Origin: Phycisphaera sp.
Lineage (GTDB): Bacteria > Planctomycetota > Phycisphaerae > Phycisphaerales > SM1A02
Assembly (NCBI GenBank): GCA_016124975.1
Contig: WGMP01000025.1
Span: 1-64,000 of the forward strand
Direction of reading: 5' to 3'
Length of the DNA: 64,000 nucleotides
Below the pieces are notes generated by a model. The model worked only from the letters and a program-made list of their open reading frames with translations, did no database searches and was not told the DNA's origin. A program made the position numbers and the translations under genes. Numbering within the stretch: the stretch's first letter is position 1; each line of letters opens with the position of its first letter. Below, one piece after another: positions 33,524 through 43,749 of this stretch.

Positions 33524-35497
33524 TCATCGACGCGGATTGCCAACCGCCGCCGCCTGCACAGCGTCGCGCACGAAGCGGGAGCGCGACTCCTCGTCGCCGT
33601 AGCTCACGAAGCACGCGGTGCGTGCGCGCGTGATCGCAACATAGAAGAGCCGTCGCTCGCTTTCGATCGCGGGGCTGCGCTCGAGCGTGGCGCGGGCGTT
33701 CTTCTTCGCGAAGCAGCCCGATTCTTCGTCGCCCGGGAGCGGCATCCAGCCTTCGTCGCACTCGGGGATGAAGACATAGTCCCACTCGAGGCCCTTCACG
33801 CGGTGGATCGTGGTCACGCGCACGCAGTCTTCTCGCGCGCGGCCCTGCGTGGTGTCGACGGCGGCGAGGCGCGACTCGAGCTCCGCGAGCGGACAGCGCG
33901 CGGCGCGCGCGAAGTCCTCGAGCACCTCGTAGGCGCGCAGGCATTCCTGCACGCTCGCGGGGCTCCGGTGCGCGGAAAGCGCCTCCTCGAAGCCGATCTC
34001 GCTGCGAAGGACGCGGATCGCCTGCGCAGCACCCGATTCGTCTCCTGCGCGGCGGTGCGCCTTGAGCAGCGTGTTGCCGAGCGCCTTCAGCTCCTTGCGT
34101 GCGCCGCCGTGGAATCCCGCCATCACATGGAGGTCGTCCTCGAAGCAGAGGTCGCCGAGCGTGAGGCCGTCGCGCTGCGCGTCGCGCAGAAGAAGGTCGA
34201 GACCCTTGCGCGAGAGCCCACGGAACGGGCGATTGAGGATACGCGACGCATTCTTCGACAGCTCTTCATCGAGCGGCACGCGCAGCGTGCGCGCGGCGCG
34301 CGCATAGGCGAGGAGGAGCGCGAGCGACGGATCGTTCGCGAACGCGGCGTGCTCGTCCATCGCGAAGGGGATTCCCGCCGCGAGCATGCGCCACTCGAAC
34401 GCGAGGAGCTGCGCCCACGAGCGGCCGAGCACCACGATGTCGCGCGGGGGCGTGCCCGCGGCGCGCAGTTCCTCGAGCTTTGCGACGAGCGGATCGAGCG
34501 CGCGCGGCTCGTCGCCGGACTCGGTGATGACCACGAGCCGCGTGTCCTGCTCTGGGTCGGCCGCGACGATGCGCTTCGGGACGCGTGAGCCGCTCGCCGC
34601 GATCACGCGTTCTGCCGCGGCCGCGAGGTCGGGCCCGAAGCGGAAGCTCGTCGACAGCGTGAAGCGTTCGTGCGGGTGCGCGGTGAAGCGCTTCGCGAAC
34701 TCGCCGCGGATGAACGCGCTGCGCGCGCCGCGCCACTCGTGGATCGTCTGGTCGTCGTCGCCGACGACGGTCACGCGCGCGCGCGTACCTGCGAGGAGCT
34801 CGAGCAGTCGGAACTGCGCGTGGTCGCAGTCCTGGAACTCGTCGACGACGAGATGCTCGAAGCGGTCAGCGAGCCCGAGCCGCGCGGCGTCTGACTCGAG
34901 CGCGCGCACGCTGTCGACGACGAGATCGTCGAAGGTGCGGAATCCTTCGGCGCGGCGCTTCTTCTCGAAGCGCGCGTAGACGCCGACGAGGAACTCGTCT
35001 TCTGCGTGGCCCGCATCCGCGGGCGCGACCAGCATCGACTTCCACTCGCGGATCGCCTCGAGCGCACTCTCTGCGTCGCGGCCGTCGTCTTCCTCCGGGT
35101 GCTCGTTCCGCTCGGCGAACTCCTCGCGGATCGCGTCTCCGACCGCGCGCAGCACCTCGCCCGTTTCGGTGACGAGCCGCATGCGCGGCACCGCGGCGAC
35201 ATCCTCGAGATGGCGCACGAGGCCGAACGCGAGCGCGTGCCAGGTCTGGACGCGCAGCGCGCGTACATCGACGCCCGTCGCCGCAAGCCGCGCCTCGAAC
35301 GCGCGCTGCGCGGCCTTGTTGAACATCACTGCGCGCATCTGCGCGCTCGGTACGCCGCGGATCGAAAGCTCCGCGAGGCGATGCACCATCGTCGTGGTCT
35401 TGCCGCTGCCCGCGACCGCGAGCACGGTGAGGTGCGCGTCGCCGCGCGCCTCGACCACAGCGCGCTGCTCGTCGGTGAGGTGGACGCGCGCGCTCAC
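33524..35497 (-). CDS. UvrD/Rep-family superfamily 1 DNA helicase
   Basis: A 657-residue ATP-dependent 3'-5' helicase type. Motifs in order: Walker A AVAGSGKTTTMVHR near 29, Walker B VVDEFQDCDHAQ, motif III VVGDDDQTIHEWRGA, motif IV FRFGPDL, motif V VTTIHRVKGLEWDYVFIPEC and motif VI RRLFYVAITRART. This is shorter than UvrD (about 720) and nearer to the small UvrD-like group. The GTG start (35495-35497) overlaps the ruvX stop by four bases (GTGA), so translation is coupled. Last gene of the operon that includes ruvA and ruvX; a role in repair or recombination is a reasonable inference. Confidence 0.92.
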   Translation of the reverse strand: MSARVHLTDEQRAVVEARGDAHLTVLAVAGSGKTTTMVHRLAELSIRGVPSAQMRAVMFNKAAQRAFEARLAATGVDVRALRVQTWHALAFGLVRHLEDVAAVPRMRLVTETGEVLRAVGDAIREEFAERNEHPEEDDGRDAESALEAIREWKSMLVAPADAGHAEDEFLVGVYARFEKKRRAEGFRTFDDLVVDSVRALESDAARLGLADRFEHLVVDEFQDCDHAQFRLLELLAGTRARVTVVGDDDQTIHEWRGARSAFIRGEFAKRFTAHPHERFTLSTSFRFGPDLAAAAERVIAASGSRVPKRIVAADPEQDTRLVVITESGDEPRALDPLVAKLEELRAAGTPPRDIVVLGRSWAQLLAFEWRMLAAGIPFAMDEHAAFANDPSLALLLAYARAARTLRVPLDEELSKNASRILNRPFRGLSRKGLDLLLRDAQRDGLTLGDLCFEDDLHVMAGFHGGARKELKALGNTLLKAHRRAGDESGAAQAIRVLRSEIGFEEALSAHRSPASVQECLRAYEVLEDFARAARCPLAELESRLAAVDTTQGRAREDCVRVTTIHRVKGLEWDYVFIPECDEGWMPLPGDEESGCFAKKNARATLERSPAIESERRLFYVAITRARTACFVSYGDEESRSRFVRDAVQAAAVGNPRR

Positions 35498-35946
35498 CCG
35501 CCGGTCCCGTCGCCGCGCCGCGCGCGCAGGAAATCCTCGAGGATCGCGCACGCCGCCAGCGCGTCGCGCAGCGCCTTCTTCTCGCCGTGCGTGCGGCCCG
35601 TGCGCTTCAGGCGCTCCTCGGCGTCGAAGCTCGAGAGGCGCTCGTCGTGGAAGTGGAGCGCGAACCGCGCGTGCGGACCGCGGTCGGCGCGGAACGCCTT
35701 CTCGAGCTCGGCCGCGAACTCGCGCACGAGCTTCGCGCGCGGGCCTTCCGTGCCGTCCATGTTGAAGGGCATCCCGACCACGATCGCGTCGGGGCCGTAT
35801 TCGTCGATCGCGCGCATCGACGCGCGCACCTGCAGCGCGCGCGTCGGCGCCTCGACGACCGACAGAGGCTGCACCAGGCCGACGATGTCGTCTCCCGCCG
35901 CGAAGCCGGTCCGCTTGTCGCCGAGATCGATCGTGAGGAACCGCAT
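35494..35946 (-). CDS. ruvX: Holliday junction resolvase-like RuvX/YqgF nuclease
   Basis: A 150-residue RNase H-fold protein of the YqgF/RuvX family, implicated in rRNA end maturation and possibly in junction cleavage. Seen are DLGDKRTGFA at 7-16 with the first catalytic Asp, IVVGMPFNMDGTEG near 55, and the C-terminal HDERLSSFDAEERLK near 98 with the second acidic pair. The ATG is two bases after the manC stop and its own stop overlaps the helicase start. Both junctions show a tightly packed operon. Confidence 0.92.
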   Translation of the reverse strand: MRFLTIDLGDKRTGFAAGDDIVGLVQPLSVVEAPTRALQVRASMRAIDEYGPDAIVVGMPFNMDGTEGPRAKLVREFAAELEKAFRADRGPHARFALHFHDERLSSFDAEERLKRTGRTHGEKKALRDALAACAILEDFLRARRGDGTGG

Positions 35947-35948
35947 CG

Positions 35949-37049
35949 TCAGCGCCACGCCTCTGGTGCGCGCTCGGCGAGCTCCTTCACCCGCTCGGCC
36001 TCGGCCGCGGGCACGACGAGCGTGGCGTCCTTCGTGTGCACGATCACGAGGTCCTCGCAGCGGACGGTCGCGATCAGATGCCCGGGCTCGTCGGAGATCA
36101 CGCGCACGCCGCGCGAACCGTCGTCGAGCCAGTGCGCGTTCGCGCGGTTGCCGCGGTCGTCGGGCGGAACCGACTCGGTGAAGCTCGACCAGCTTCCGAT
36201 GTCGAGCCAGTTCGCGCCGAGCGTGAGCGCGCAGACCTCGAATGCGCCGTCCTCGCACGCGGCCGCTGGCTCCATCACGGCGCGGTCGAAAGACTCCTTG
36301 GGAAGCGTCGCGTAGACGCGGCGCATCGCGTCGGCGCGGGCGGGCGAGTCCCATGCCGCAGCGATCTCGGCAAGCCCCGCCGCCGATGCGGGGGCGAATC
36401 GCGCGATTGCCGCGCGCATCGTGTCGGCGCGGAAGACGAACATCCCCGAGTTCCACACGAAGTTCCCGAGGCGCAGGTACTCCTCCGCGCGCATGCGGTC
36501 GGGCTTCTCCACGAAGCGCGTGGCGCGGAACGCGTGCTCGACGCCGTCGACGGGGCCGCCGCGCTCGATATATCCATAGCCCGTCGCCGCGTAGGTCGGG
36601 GCCACGCCGAAGGTGGCGATCCGTCGCGGCGCCGCCTCGACCGCCGCGAACGCCGCGCGAAGGCGCTCGCGGAAGAGCTCGACGGGCTCGATCAAGTGGT
36701 CGGCGGTGAGGATCGCGAGCGGCGCGCGCGGATCGCGCTCCGCGAGGACGAAGGCCAGCAGGCCGACCGCGTTGAGCGTGTCGCGGCCCATCGGCTCGAG
36801 GAGCGCGTTCTCCGCGCGCAGCTCGGGAAGCGCGCCGCGCATCGCCGCTGCGAAGGCCTCGGTGGTGCACAGCAGCCGCCGCTCGGGCGCCACCACGCCG
36901 TCGACGCGCCGCCACGCGTGCATCAGGAGCGACTCGCCGCCCGCCACGGGAAGCAGCTGCTTCGGACGCGCGCGGCGCGAGAGCGGCCAGAGCCGCGTGC
37001 CCGCGCCTCCGGCGATGATGCCTGCGTAGCGGTGTTCGTTGACTTCCAT
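35949..37049 (-). CDS. manC: mannose-1-phosphate guanylyltransferase
   Basis: Makes GDP-mannose from mannose 1-phosphate and GTP. The 366-residue product has the nucleotide-binding GIIAGGAGTRLWPLSRRARP at 10-29, PKQLLPVAGG, LLEPMGRDTLNAVGLLAFVL with ADHLIEP, the substrate motif FVEKPDRM, WNSGMFVFRADTM and the NWLDIGSW segment. It lacks the C-terminal phosphomannose isomerase domain of bifunctional forms. It is placed within an operon of recombination genes but its product feeds surface polysaccharide synthesis, whose locus begins about 5 kb away. Confidence 0.93.
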   Translation of the reverse strand: MEVNEHRYAGIIAGGAGTRLWPLSRRARPKQLLPVAGGESLLMHAWRRVDGVVAPERRLLCTTEAFAAAMRGALPELRAENALLEPMGRDTLNAVGLLAFVLAERDPRAPLAILTADHLIEPVELFRERLRAAFAAVEAAPRRIATFGVAPTYAATGYGYIERGGPVDGVEHAFRATRFVEKPDRMRAEEYLRLGNFVWNSGMFVFRADTMRAAIARFAPASAAGLAEIAAAWDSPARADAMRRVYATLPKESFDRAVMEPAAACEDGAFEVCALTLGANWLDIGSWSSFTESVPPDDRGNRANAHWLDDGSRGVRVISDEPGHLIATVRCEDLVIVHTKDATLVVPAAEAERVKELAERAPEAWR

Positions 37050-37080
37050 GCCGCGCTCGCCTTCCGCTGCGTGCGTTTCT

Positions 37081-37740
37081 TCACCCGACGCCGCGCGTCC
37101 GAAGCGCGCGCGTCACGATCTCGTCGGCGCCGAGCGACTCGCCGCCCGCTGCACCCACCACGCGCTCGATCTTCGCACGCGCCTGCACGCGCGGCTCGCC
37201 GAGGGCCACGAGGACCTCCTCCGCATCGGCCGCTGGGCCGACGGGGAGCGCCACCGCGCTCGCGGCGGCGGCCGCCACCTGCGCCGCGCGCCTCGCGGCA
37301 GTCGGGTCGGCCAGGAATGGATCGAGCTTTCCCTTGAGTTCGACGATGGTGCTCTCCGCGGTGCGCTTGCCGATCTCGGGAAGCGTGGCGAGGAACTTGG
37401 CGTCGCCCGCCGCGATCGCCTCGGCCATGCGCGCGTGCGACACCTGCATCGCGCGCAGCGCCTTGCGGTTGCCGATTCCCTTCACGGTCGTCAGGAGCTC
37501 GAAGAACGCCCGCTGCTCGCGCGACCTGAAGCCGATGACCCGCGGTGCGAAGTGCGAGCCCTGTCCCTGCGACTCGAGGTAGTGGAGCGTGAAGAACGAC
37601 ACCTCGCGGCCCTGCCGCGCGAGGAGTTCGCCCGCGTCGCACGCGGGAACGAGCACCTCGTAGACGAGCCCGCCCGCGACGCGCACCTCTGCGACGCCGT
37701 CGATCACATCCTCGAGGGTTCCTTCGATCCGCGCGATCAT
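37081..37740 (-). CDS. ruvA: Holliday junction branch migration protein RuvA
   Basis: Tetrameric junction-binding subunit that works with the RuvB motor. The 219-residue product has the OB-fold domain (MIARIEGTLEDVIDGVAEVR onwards), two helix-hairpin-helix elements (LLTTVKGIGNRKALRAM and LATLPEIGKRTAESTIVELK), an Ala-rich flexible linker (about 145-165) and the C-terminal three-helix domain that contacts RuvB. ruvB and ruvC are not in the window. It lies 33 bases after the acyltransferase gene and 31 before manC. Confidence 0.95.
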   Translation of the reverse strand: MIARIEGTLEDVIDGVAEVRVAGGLVYEVLVPACDAGELLARQGREVSFFTLHYLESQGQGSHFAPRVIGFRSREQRAFFELLTTVKGIGNRKALRAMQVSHARMAEAIAAGDAKFLATLPEIGKRTAESTIVELKGKLDPFLADPTAARRAAQVAAAAASAVALPVGPAADAEEVLVALGEPRVQARAKIERVVGAAGGESLGADEIVTRALRTRGVG

Positions 37741-37773
37741 GCGGGCCGCATCCTACGGCGGAAGCGCCCGCCG

Positions 37774-38658
37774 TCAGGCGCGACGGCCGAAGGCTTCGAG
37801 ATTTCGCTCGATCGTCGCGGCGTTGGGCGGCGGCAGCTCGGTGGTCGAGATCGGCCAGCCCGTGTCCTTCGCGATCAGGTCGAAGATGCGCTCGACCGCA
37901 TCGCGGCCGTGGCCGTCGGGGCCCGGCTCGACAAGCGCGACGAAGCGCAGCCGCAGACGGGTCGGGGTGAAGAGGGCGCCGTAGGCGGTCTCCGCGATGC
38001 GCCCAGGGTCGATCGTCGCCACGAGGACGGGCGCCTGGGTGCGGGTGAGGATCAGGCGCAGCCCTCCCGAGAACGGCCGCAGGTGCCGCGGTGGCCGCTC
38101 GATCGCACCCTCGGGGAAGATTCCAAGCACCCCACCCGCCTCGACATGCGCGATCGCGGTCTTGAGCGCGGTTGCATCGCGGGCGTCGAAGCTGACGGGA
38201 ATGACGCGCAGCTTGCGCCACCACCAGGCGAGCGGCGCGTGCATCATCTCCGCGCTCATCATCCAGCGGATCGGGTGGCGCATCTCTGTCTGGATGGCGA
38301 TCGGGTCAAGCCCCGAGCCGTGCGTCGAGACCACGACGAGTCCGCGCGGGCCGATCGACTGCGGAATCAGCGCGGCGTTCTCGACCGTGAGCCGCTGGAA
38401 CAGCCGCGTGTAGGGGATGGCGACGAGGCGCATCCACCCGACGAGGGCGTCATCGGGATGGAGCCGCCGCCCGACCTTTCGCAGCACGACGAAGAGGAGG
38501 GCGGGAAGCCCGATGAGGATGAGAAGGAGCGCCGCGGCCGCGAGCCCGGGGGGCGCCGCCGCGCCCGCGACGGACCATGGCGGCGACACGCCGCCGATCC
38601 ACGACGGAACGGCGGGAATTCCGAGCGCGAGGCCGAGCGGGGGGGCTCCATCCACCAT
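37774..38658 (-). CDS. 1-acyl-sn-glycerol-3-phosphate acyltransferase (PlsC-like)
   Basis: A 294-residue membrane-bound acyltransferase of phospholipid or glycolipid synthesis. A hydrophobic N-terminal segment (about 30-60) is followed by the HX4D catalytic box in [12 protein letters not shown] near 113, the substrate-binding [19 protein letters not shown] near 178, and an [20 protein letters not shown] block. The ATG at 38656-38658 is chosen because the upstream codons fall in the divergent carB promoter region. It is the first gene of the plsC-ruvA-manC-ruvX-helicase operon. The acceptor cannot be fixed from sequence. Confidence 0.88.
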   Translation of the reverse strand: MVDGAPPLGLALGIPAVPSWIGGVSPPWSVAGAAAPPGLAAAALLLILIGLPALLFVVLRKVGRRLHPDDALVGWMRLVAIPYTRLFQRLTVENAALIPQSIGPRGLVVVSTHGSGLDPIAIQTEMRHPIRWMMSAEMMHAPLAWWWRKLRVIPVSFDARDATALKTAIAHVEAGGVLGIFPEGAIERPPRHLRPFSGGLRLILTRTQAPVLVATIDPGRIAETAYGALFTPTRLRLRFVALVEPGPDGHGRDAVERIFDLIAKDTGWPISTTELPPPNAATIERNLEAFGRRA

Positions 38659-38852
38659 CGTCGGCACGGTCGCGTCCGCGTGCGCGCCTGTCAACCGCGC
38701 CGTCGCGTCAGGCCGAGGCGACTTGCTGTACACTCGTGCGGATTTTGCCCGCACCCCGCCGCTCGGCGGGCCCGTTCGACACCAAGCCAGGCCGCGCCGC
38801 ACCCTTCGTCCCCCACGGATGCGGCGGGCACACACCCTCACCGACGACGCAC
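38659..38852. promoter_or_regulatory. divergent promoter region of carB and the plsC operon
   Basis: 194 bases between two divergent starts. TACACT at 38729-38734 is the only good -10 candidate for carB, with a poor -35 17 bases upstream. The carB leader would be about 110 bases. No attenuator or PyrR-type element is visible. Confidence 0.3.
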
Positions 38853-41800
38853 ATGCCTCGCCGCGAAGACATCCACACGATCCTCATCATCGGTTCCGGC
38901 CCCATCGTCATCGGTCAGGGCTGCGAGTTCGACTACTCGGGCACCCAGGCGTGCAAGAGCCTCCGCGAGGAGGGCTACCGCGTGGTGCTCGTCAACTCGA
39001 ACCCCGCGACGATCATGACCGATCCCGCGTTCAGCGACCGCACCTACATCGAGCCGATCACGCCCGAGGCGGTCGAGAAGATCATCGTCCGCGAGAAGGA
39101 GCTCGGCACGCCGATCGACGCGCTGCTGCCGATCCTCGGCGGGCAGACCGCGCTCAACTGCGCCTGCAAGCTGTGGGACGCGGGCGTCCTCCAGAAGCAC
39201 GGCGTCGAGATGATCGGCGCCGACCGCCGCGTCATCCACCGCGCCGAGGACCGCGAGGAGTTCCGCAAGATCGTCGAGGCGCTCGGGCTGAAGCAGCCGA
39301 AGGCGAAGACCGTCACCACGCTCGAGGATGCGCGCGAGTTCCTGCAGGAGATCGGCCTTCCCGCCATCATCCGCCCCGCGTTCACGCTTGGCGGCACGGG
39401 CGGCGGCATCGCCTACAACCGCGAGGAGTTCGACGACATCATTCGCCGCGGCCTCGCCGCGAGCATGATCGGCCAGGTGCTCATCGACCAGTCGGTGCTC
39501 GGCTGGAAGGAGTACGAGCTCGAGGTCGTGCGCGACACGCGCGACAACTGCATCATCGTCTGCGGCATCGAGAACATCGACCCGATGGGCGTCCACACGG
39601 GCGACTCGATCACGGTCGCGCCGATTCAGACGCTGACCGACAAGGAGTACCAGCGCATGCGCGACGCGGCGTTCGCGATCATGCGCGCCGTCGGCGTCAA
39701 CTGCGGCGGCTCGAACGTGCAGTTCGCCATCGACCCGGCGTCCGGCGAGATGGTCGTCGTCGAGATGAACCCGCGCGTCTCGCGCAGCTCGGCGCTCGCG
39801 TCGAAGGCGACGGGCTTCCCCATCGCGAAGATCGCGGCGAAGCTCGCGGTCGGCTACACGCTCGACGAGCTCAAGAACGACATCACGGGCACGACGAGCG
39901 CGTGCTTCGAGCCGTCGATCGACTATGTGGTCGTGAAGATCCCGCGCTGGACCTTCGAGAAGTTCCCCGAGGCCGACGAGACGCTCACCACGCAGATGAA
40001 GTCGGTCGGCGAGGCCATGTCGATCGGGCGCACCTTCAAGGAGGCGTTCCAGAAGGCGATCCGCTCGATGGAGGTGAAGCGCTTCGGCTTCGGCCTCGAC
40101 CGGAACGACAAGTGGCTCGCCGCGCAGCGCGCAAGTGCCGAGGATCTCGCGAAGGGCGTGCAGGTCGCCGACCGCTCGCACGCGGTGTGGCCGCTCCCCG
40201 AGGAGACGCTCACCCGCAAGCTCGCGGTTCCGTCGCAGGGGCGCCTCTACTACGTGCGCTACGCGTTCAAGATGGGCTGGAGCGCCGAGCGCATCCACGC
40301 GCTGAGCCGCATCGACCCGTGGTTCCTCGAGGAGTTCCGCCAGCTCGTCGCGTTCGAGGACGAGCTGACGCGGCACGCGTCGCTCGAGGCCGTGCCCCGC
40401 GAGGTGCTCTTCGAGGCGAAGCGCCTCGGCTATTCCGACGCGCAGCTCGCGAACCTCTACCTCGGCACGATCTCGGCGGAGACGATCCTCGCCGTGCGCG
40501 CGCACCGCAAGTCGCTCGGCATCGAGCCCGTCTACAAGCTCGTCGACACCTGCGCCGCCGAGTTCGAGGCCGTGACGCCCTACTACTACTCGACCTACGA
40601 GGCGCCGTTCACTGTGAACGGGAAGCCCGTGCTCGACGACGAGATCCGCGTCACCGACCGCGAGAAGATCGTCATCCTCGGCGGCGGTCCGAACCGCATC
40701 GGGCAGGGGATCGAGTTCGACTACTGCTGCTGCCAGGCCGCGTTCGCGTGCGAGTCGATGGGCTTCGAGAGCGTGATGATCAACTCGAACCCCGAGACCG
40801 TGTCGACCGACTACGACACGAGCGACCTCCTCTTCTTCGAGCCGCTCACGCTCGAGGATGTGCTGAATGTGATCGAGCGCCTCAACGGCGGCGGCATCGA
40901 CCGCGCCGACCGCGCGGGCAAGGTCGTCGGCGCGATCGTCCAGTTCGGCGGGCAGACGCCGCTCAACCTCGCGCACGGCCTCGCGAAGGCGGGCGTGCCG
41001 CTCGTCGGCACGGGCCTCGACTCGATCGACCTCGCCGAGGACCGCGACCGGTTCAAGGCGATGCTCGACGAGATGGGACTCAAGCAGCCGCCGAGCGGAA
41101 TCGCCCGTTCGCTCGAGGAGGCCGTCGCCTGCGCGAACGGGATCGGCTATCCCGTGCTCGTGCGCCCGAGCTATGTGCTCGGCGGGCGCGGCATGGAGAT
41201 CTGCCCTGACGAACCCGCGCTGCGCACCTACATGACGAGCGCCGTCAATGTGAGCGACCTCGCGAACGCGCCCGTCCTCATCGACCGCTTCCTCAACGAC
41301 GCGACCGAGGTCGATGTCGATGTGGTCGCCGACTTCGAGCCGAGCGAAGGGACGCGCGCGCGGATGATCTCGCACGACCCCGAGCCGCCGCAGGCGCTCT
41401 ACTGCGGCGTCATGGAGCACATCGAGGAGGCGGGAATCCACTCGGGCGACTCGACCTGCGTGGTGCCGCCGTTCGCGCTGCCGCCCGAGACCGTCGAGGA
41501 GATCCGCTCGACCGCGCGTCGCCTCGCGGAGAAGCTGCGCGTGCGCGGGCTCATGAACATCCAGTTCGCCGTGAAGGACGGCGTCGTCTACATCCTCGAG
41601 GTGAACCCGCGCGCGTCGCGCACCTCGCCCTTCGTCGGCAAGGCGAAGGGCGTTGCGTGGCCCTACATCGCCGCGCAGGTGATGATGGGCCGCTCGCTCG
41701 CGCGCCTCGGCACGAAGGAGATTCCCGACACGGGCTTCTACGCCGTGAAGGAGTCGGTCTTCCCGTTCGCGAAGTTCCCCGGCGTCGATGTCGTCCTCGG

Positions 41801-42353
41801 CCCCGAGATGCGCTCGACGGGCGAGGTGATGGGCGCGGACCGGTCGCTGCCGATCGCGTTCGCAAAGGCGCAGATGGGCGCGGGCGTCCACCTGCCCACG
41901 AAGGGCGCGGTCTTCCTCTCGGTGCGCGAGAGCGACCGCGAGGAGATCGTCGGCATCACCCGCGACCTCGGCAAGATGGGCTTCACGGTCTTCACCTCGC
42001 GCGGCACGGGCGCCTATCTCGCCGAGCACGGCGTCGAGACGAAGACGCTCCACAAGCTGAGCGAGGGCGCGCGGCCCACGGTGCTCGATGTCATCGCCAA
42101 CGGCGAGATCCACCTCATCATCAACACGCCCACCAAGAAGGGCGCGAAGACCGACGAGGGCCGCATCCGCGCCACGGCGGTGCGCGCGGGCATCCCGATG
42201 ATCACGACGGTGTCCGCCGCGCGCGCGACGGTCGATGCGATCGCGGCGCTGCGCGCAGGCGCATGGACGGTGAGCGCGATCCAGGACTACTTCCCGCACC
42301 TCGCGCGCCCGAAGGCCACGCCGAAGCGCGCGCTGGCCGGCGCGGGGGCGTGA
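38853..42353 (+). CDS. carB: carbamoyl-phosphate synthase large subunit
   Basis: Makes carbamoyl phosphate for arginine and pyrimidine synthesis. The 1166-residue product has two ATP-grasp halves: the first from [20 protein letters not shown] at residue 12, the second from [20 protein letters not shown] near 607. Both contain an MNPRVSRSS or VNPRASRTS block. A C-terminal MGS-like allosteric domain starts near 1015 ([20 protein letters not shown]). It is about 90 residues longer than the E. coli enzyme, with small insertions (for example near 825, [20 protein letters not shown]). The ATG is fixed by the start of the conserved N-terminus. carA is not in the window. Confidence 0.97.
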   Translation: MPRREDIHTILIIGSGPIVIGQGCEFDYSGTQACKSLREEGYRVVLVNSNPATIMTDPAFSDRTYIEPITPEAVEKIIVREKELGTPIDALLPILGGQTALNCACKLWDAGVLQKHGVEMIGADRRVIHRAEDREEFRKIVEALGLKQPKAKTVTTLEDAREFLQEIGLPAIIRPAFTLGGTGGGIAYNREEFDDIIRRGLAASMIGQVLIDQSVLGWKEYELEVVRDTRDNCIIVCGIENIDPMGVHTGDSITVAPIQTLTDKEYQRMRDAAFAIMRAVGVNCGGSNVQFAIDPASGEMVVVEMNPRVSRSSALASKATGFPIAKIAAKLAVGYTLDELKNDITGTTSACFEPSIDYVVVKIPRWTFEKFPEADETLTTQMKSVGEAMSIGRTFKEAFQKAIRSMEVKRFGFGLDRNDKWLAAQRASAEDLAKGVQVADRSHAVWPLPEETLTRKLAVPSQGRLYYVRYAFKMGWSAERIHALSRIDPWFLEEFRQLVAFEDELTRHASLEAVPREVLFEAKRLGYSDAQLANLYLGTISAETILAVRAHRKSLGIEPVYKLVDTCAAEFEAVTPYYYSTYEAPFTVNGKPVLDDEIRVTDREKIVILGGGPNRIGQGIEFDYCCCQAAFACESMGFESVMINSNPETVSTDYDTSDLLFFEPLTLEDVLNVIERLNGGGIDRADRAGKVVGAIVQFGGQTPLNLAHGLAKAGVPLVGTGLDSIDLAEDRDRFKAMLDEMGLKQPPSGIARSLEEAVACANGIGYPVLVRPSYVLGGRGMEICPDEPALRTYMTSAVNVSDLANAPVLIDRFLNDATEVDVDVVADFEPSEGTRARMISHDPEPPQALYCGVMEHIEEAGIHSGDSTCVVPPFALPPETVEEIRSTARRLAEKLRVRGLMNIQFAVKDGVVYILEVNPRASRTSPFVGKAKGVAWPYIAAQVMMGRSLARLGTKEIPDTGFYAVKESVFPFAKFPGVDVVLGPEMRSTGEVMGADRSLPIAFAKAQMGAGVHLPTKGAVFLSVRESDREEIVGITRDLGKMGFTVFTSRGTGAYLAEHGVETKTLHKLSEGARPTVLDVIANGEIHLIINTPTKKGAKTDEGRIRATAVRAGIPMITTVSAARATVDAIAALRAGAWTVSAIQDYFPHLARPKATPKRALAGAGA

Positions 42354-42360
42354 CGGCCCT

Positions 42361-42420
42361 TTCGATGGCGATGTCGATTTCGATGTCGATTTCGATTTCG
42401 ACGTCGATGGCTGCGGCTGC
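42361..42420. repeat. five 12-base units between carB and the GH57 gene
   Basis: The units TTCGATGGCGAT, GTCGATTTCGAT (twice), TTCGACGTCGAT and GGCTGCGGCTGC are also readable as ten 6-base units. The array starts eight bases after the carB stop and ends 30 bases before the stop of the convergent GH57 gene. Unlike the other arrays it is not beside a start codon. Confidence 0.85.
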
Positions 42421-42449
42421 GACGGCCGCCGGGCCGCGCCAGACCGCCG

Positions 42450-43688
42450 TCAGCGCGCCGACTTGGCGCGCAGCGCAGGCCCCACGCCCGCGCGCGACTT
42501 CAGGTGGTCGATCACGTTCATGAAGTTGATGTACGCGTCGTACGGCGAGTCGTACGGCGAGAAGTACTTGTGGACATCGCCGTCCGACCAGTACTTCGTG
42601 CACATGTAGTAGAGATGGTCGCTCGTCGTGAGCTTGCGCCAGTCCTCGAGGATGTACGGATCGCCCGCCTTGTGGCGCTCCTTCACGGGCCCCTCGAGGT
42701 CGTAGAGCTCCTTGGCGGCGCCATCCTGGATCGGGTTTCCGAGCCACGCAGAGAGGTCGCGCTCGCTGTCGGCCCACGAGATCCAGTGCGGCACGTCGTA
42801 CTCGCCGACGGGCTCGTAGCAGTCGAGGAGCTGCGACGGCGTGAGGAAGTCGTTGTGCCCGTGGTTCGTGTCGTAGACCGCGCCGGGCAGCGCATCGAGG
42901 AACTCGAAGATCCCCGTGTCGGCCCACTGGTGCTCGCCGAAGGTCTCGTAGTCCATGAACAGGTTGCAGCAGAAGCCGTCGCCGTTGATCTGGTTCACCC
43001 AGCCCGCGAACTTCTCGGCGGAAAGCGGCCACTCCTTCCATCCGCGGTTCGAGAAGCGGAAGGCGATGTCGTCGCTCAGGCGGTAGTTCTTGAGGAGCAG
43101 CTTGACGGGCCGGTCGGCGAGGTCGCCTTCCCCGGGGGGCACATAGAGGTAGTTCGGCGAGCGGAAGCCGAGCAGGCGGTCGACGCCCTCGCAGATGATC
43201 GCGCGGTGCTGGCCGCGGCGCGCGATGTGCTCGGCGAGCGCGTTCGAGTAGATCAGCTCGGTGTTGCGGAAGATCCTCGGCGTCACCCCGAAGACCTCCT
43301 GCATGCGCTTCTGGTGGAGGTCGACCTGCTGGTCGAACTCCGCGCGCGAGAAGAGAAACGAGAGCGAGTGGTGGCTCGTCTCGCCGATCAGTTCGCACGC
43401 GCCCGTGTCGACGAGGCGCTTGAGCGTGTCGACCACGTCGGGTGCCCACATCTCGAGCTGCGAGAGCGCCGTGCCCGTGATCGAGTACGAGCAGCGGAAG
43501 CGCCCGTCGTGCCGCCTCACGAGGTCGAGCATCTTCGCCGTCGCGGGGCGATAGCACTTGTCCGCGACCTTGCGCATGATCTTCTCGTTCGCCTCGTTGT
43601 CGAAGTAGAACGGGTCGGTCGAGAAGACCGAGTAGCGCCGGAGCCTGTAGGGCTGGTGGAACTCGAAGTAGAAGCAGACGCTGGCCAT
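42450..43688 (-). CDS. glycoside hydrolase family 57 protein
   Basis: A 412-residue alpha-glucan-active enzyme type (alpha-amylase or branching enzyme relatives). The first GH57 motif is FEFHQPYRLRRY with HQP at 11-13; ICEGVDRLLGFRSPNYLY and the nucleophile region LFMDYETFGEHQW near 250 follow, where the Glu of YETFG is the expected catalytic residue. No signal peptide, so it should act in the cytoplasm. It could act in storage glucan metabolism or in processing of the glycan made by the upstream genes. It is the last gene of the eight-gene operon, 61 bases after the epimerase gene. Confidence 0.9.
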   Translation of the reverse strand: MASVCFYFEFHQPYRLRRYSVFSTDPFYFDNEANEKIMRKVADKCYRPATAKMLDLVRRHDGRFRCSYSITGTALSQLEMWAPDVVDTLKRLVDTGACELIGETSHHSLSFLFSRAEFDQQVDLHQKRMQEVFGVTPRIFRNTELIYSNALAEHIARRGQHRAIICEGVDRLLGFRSPNYLYVPPGEGDLADRPVKLLLKNYRLSDDIAFRFSNRGWKEWPLSAEKFAGWVNQINGDGFCCNLFMDYETFGEHQWADTGIFEFLDALPGAVYDTNHGHNDFLTPSQLLDCYEPVGEYDVPHWISWADSERDLSAWLGNPIQDGAAKELYDLEGPVKERHKAGDPYILEDWRKLTTSDHLYYMCTKYWSDGDVHKYFSPYDSPYDAYINFMNVIDHLKSRAGVGPALRAKSAR

Positions 43689-43749
43689 GGGCGCAGCGTA
43701 GCCGAGGGTCGCGTCGAAAGGCCCGCGTTCGCAGCGGAACGCGCAGAAC

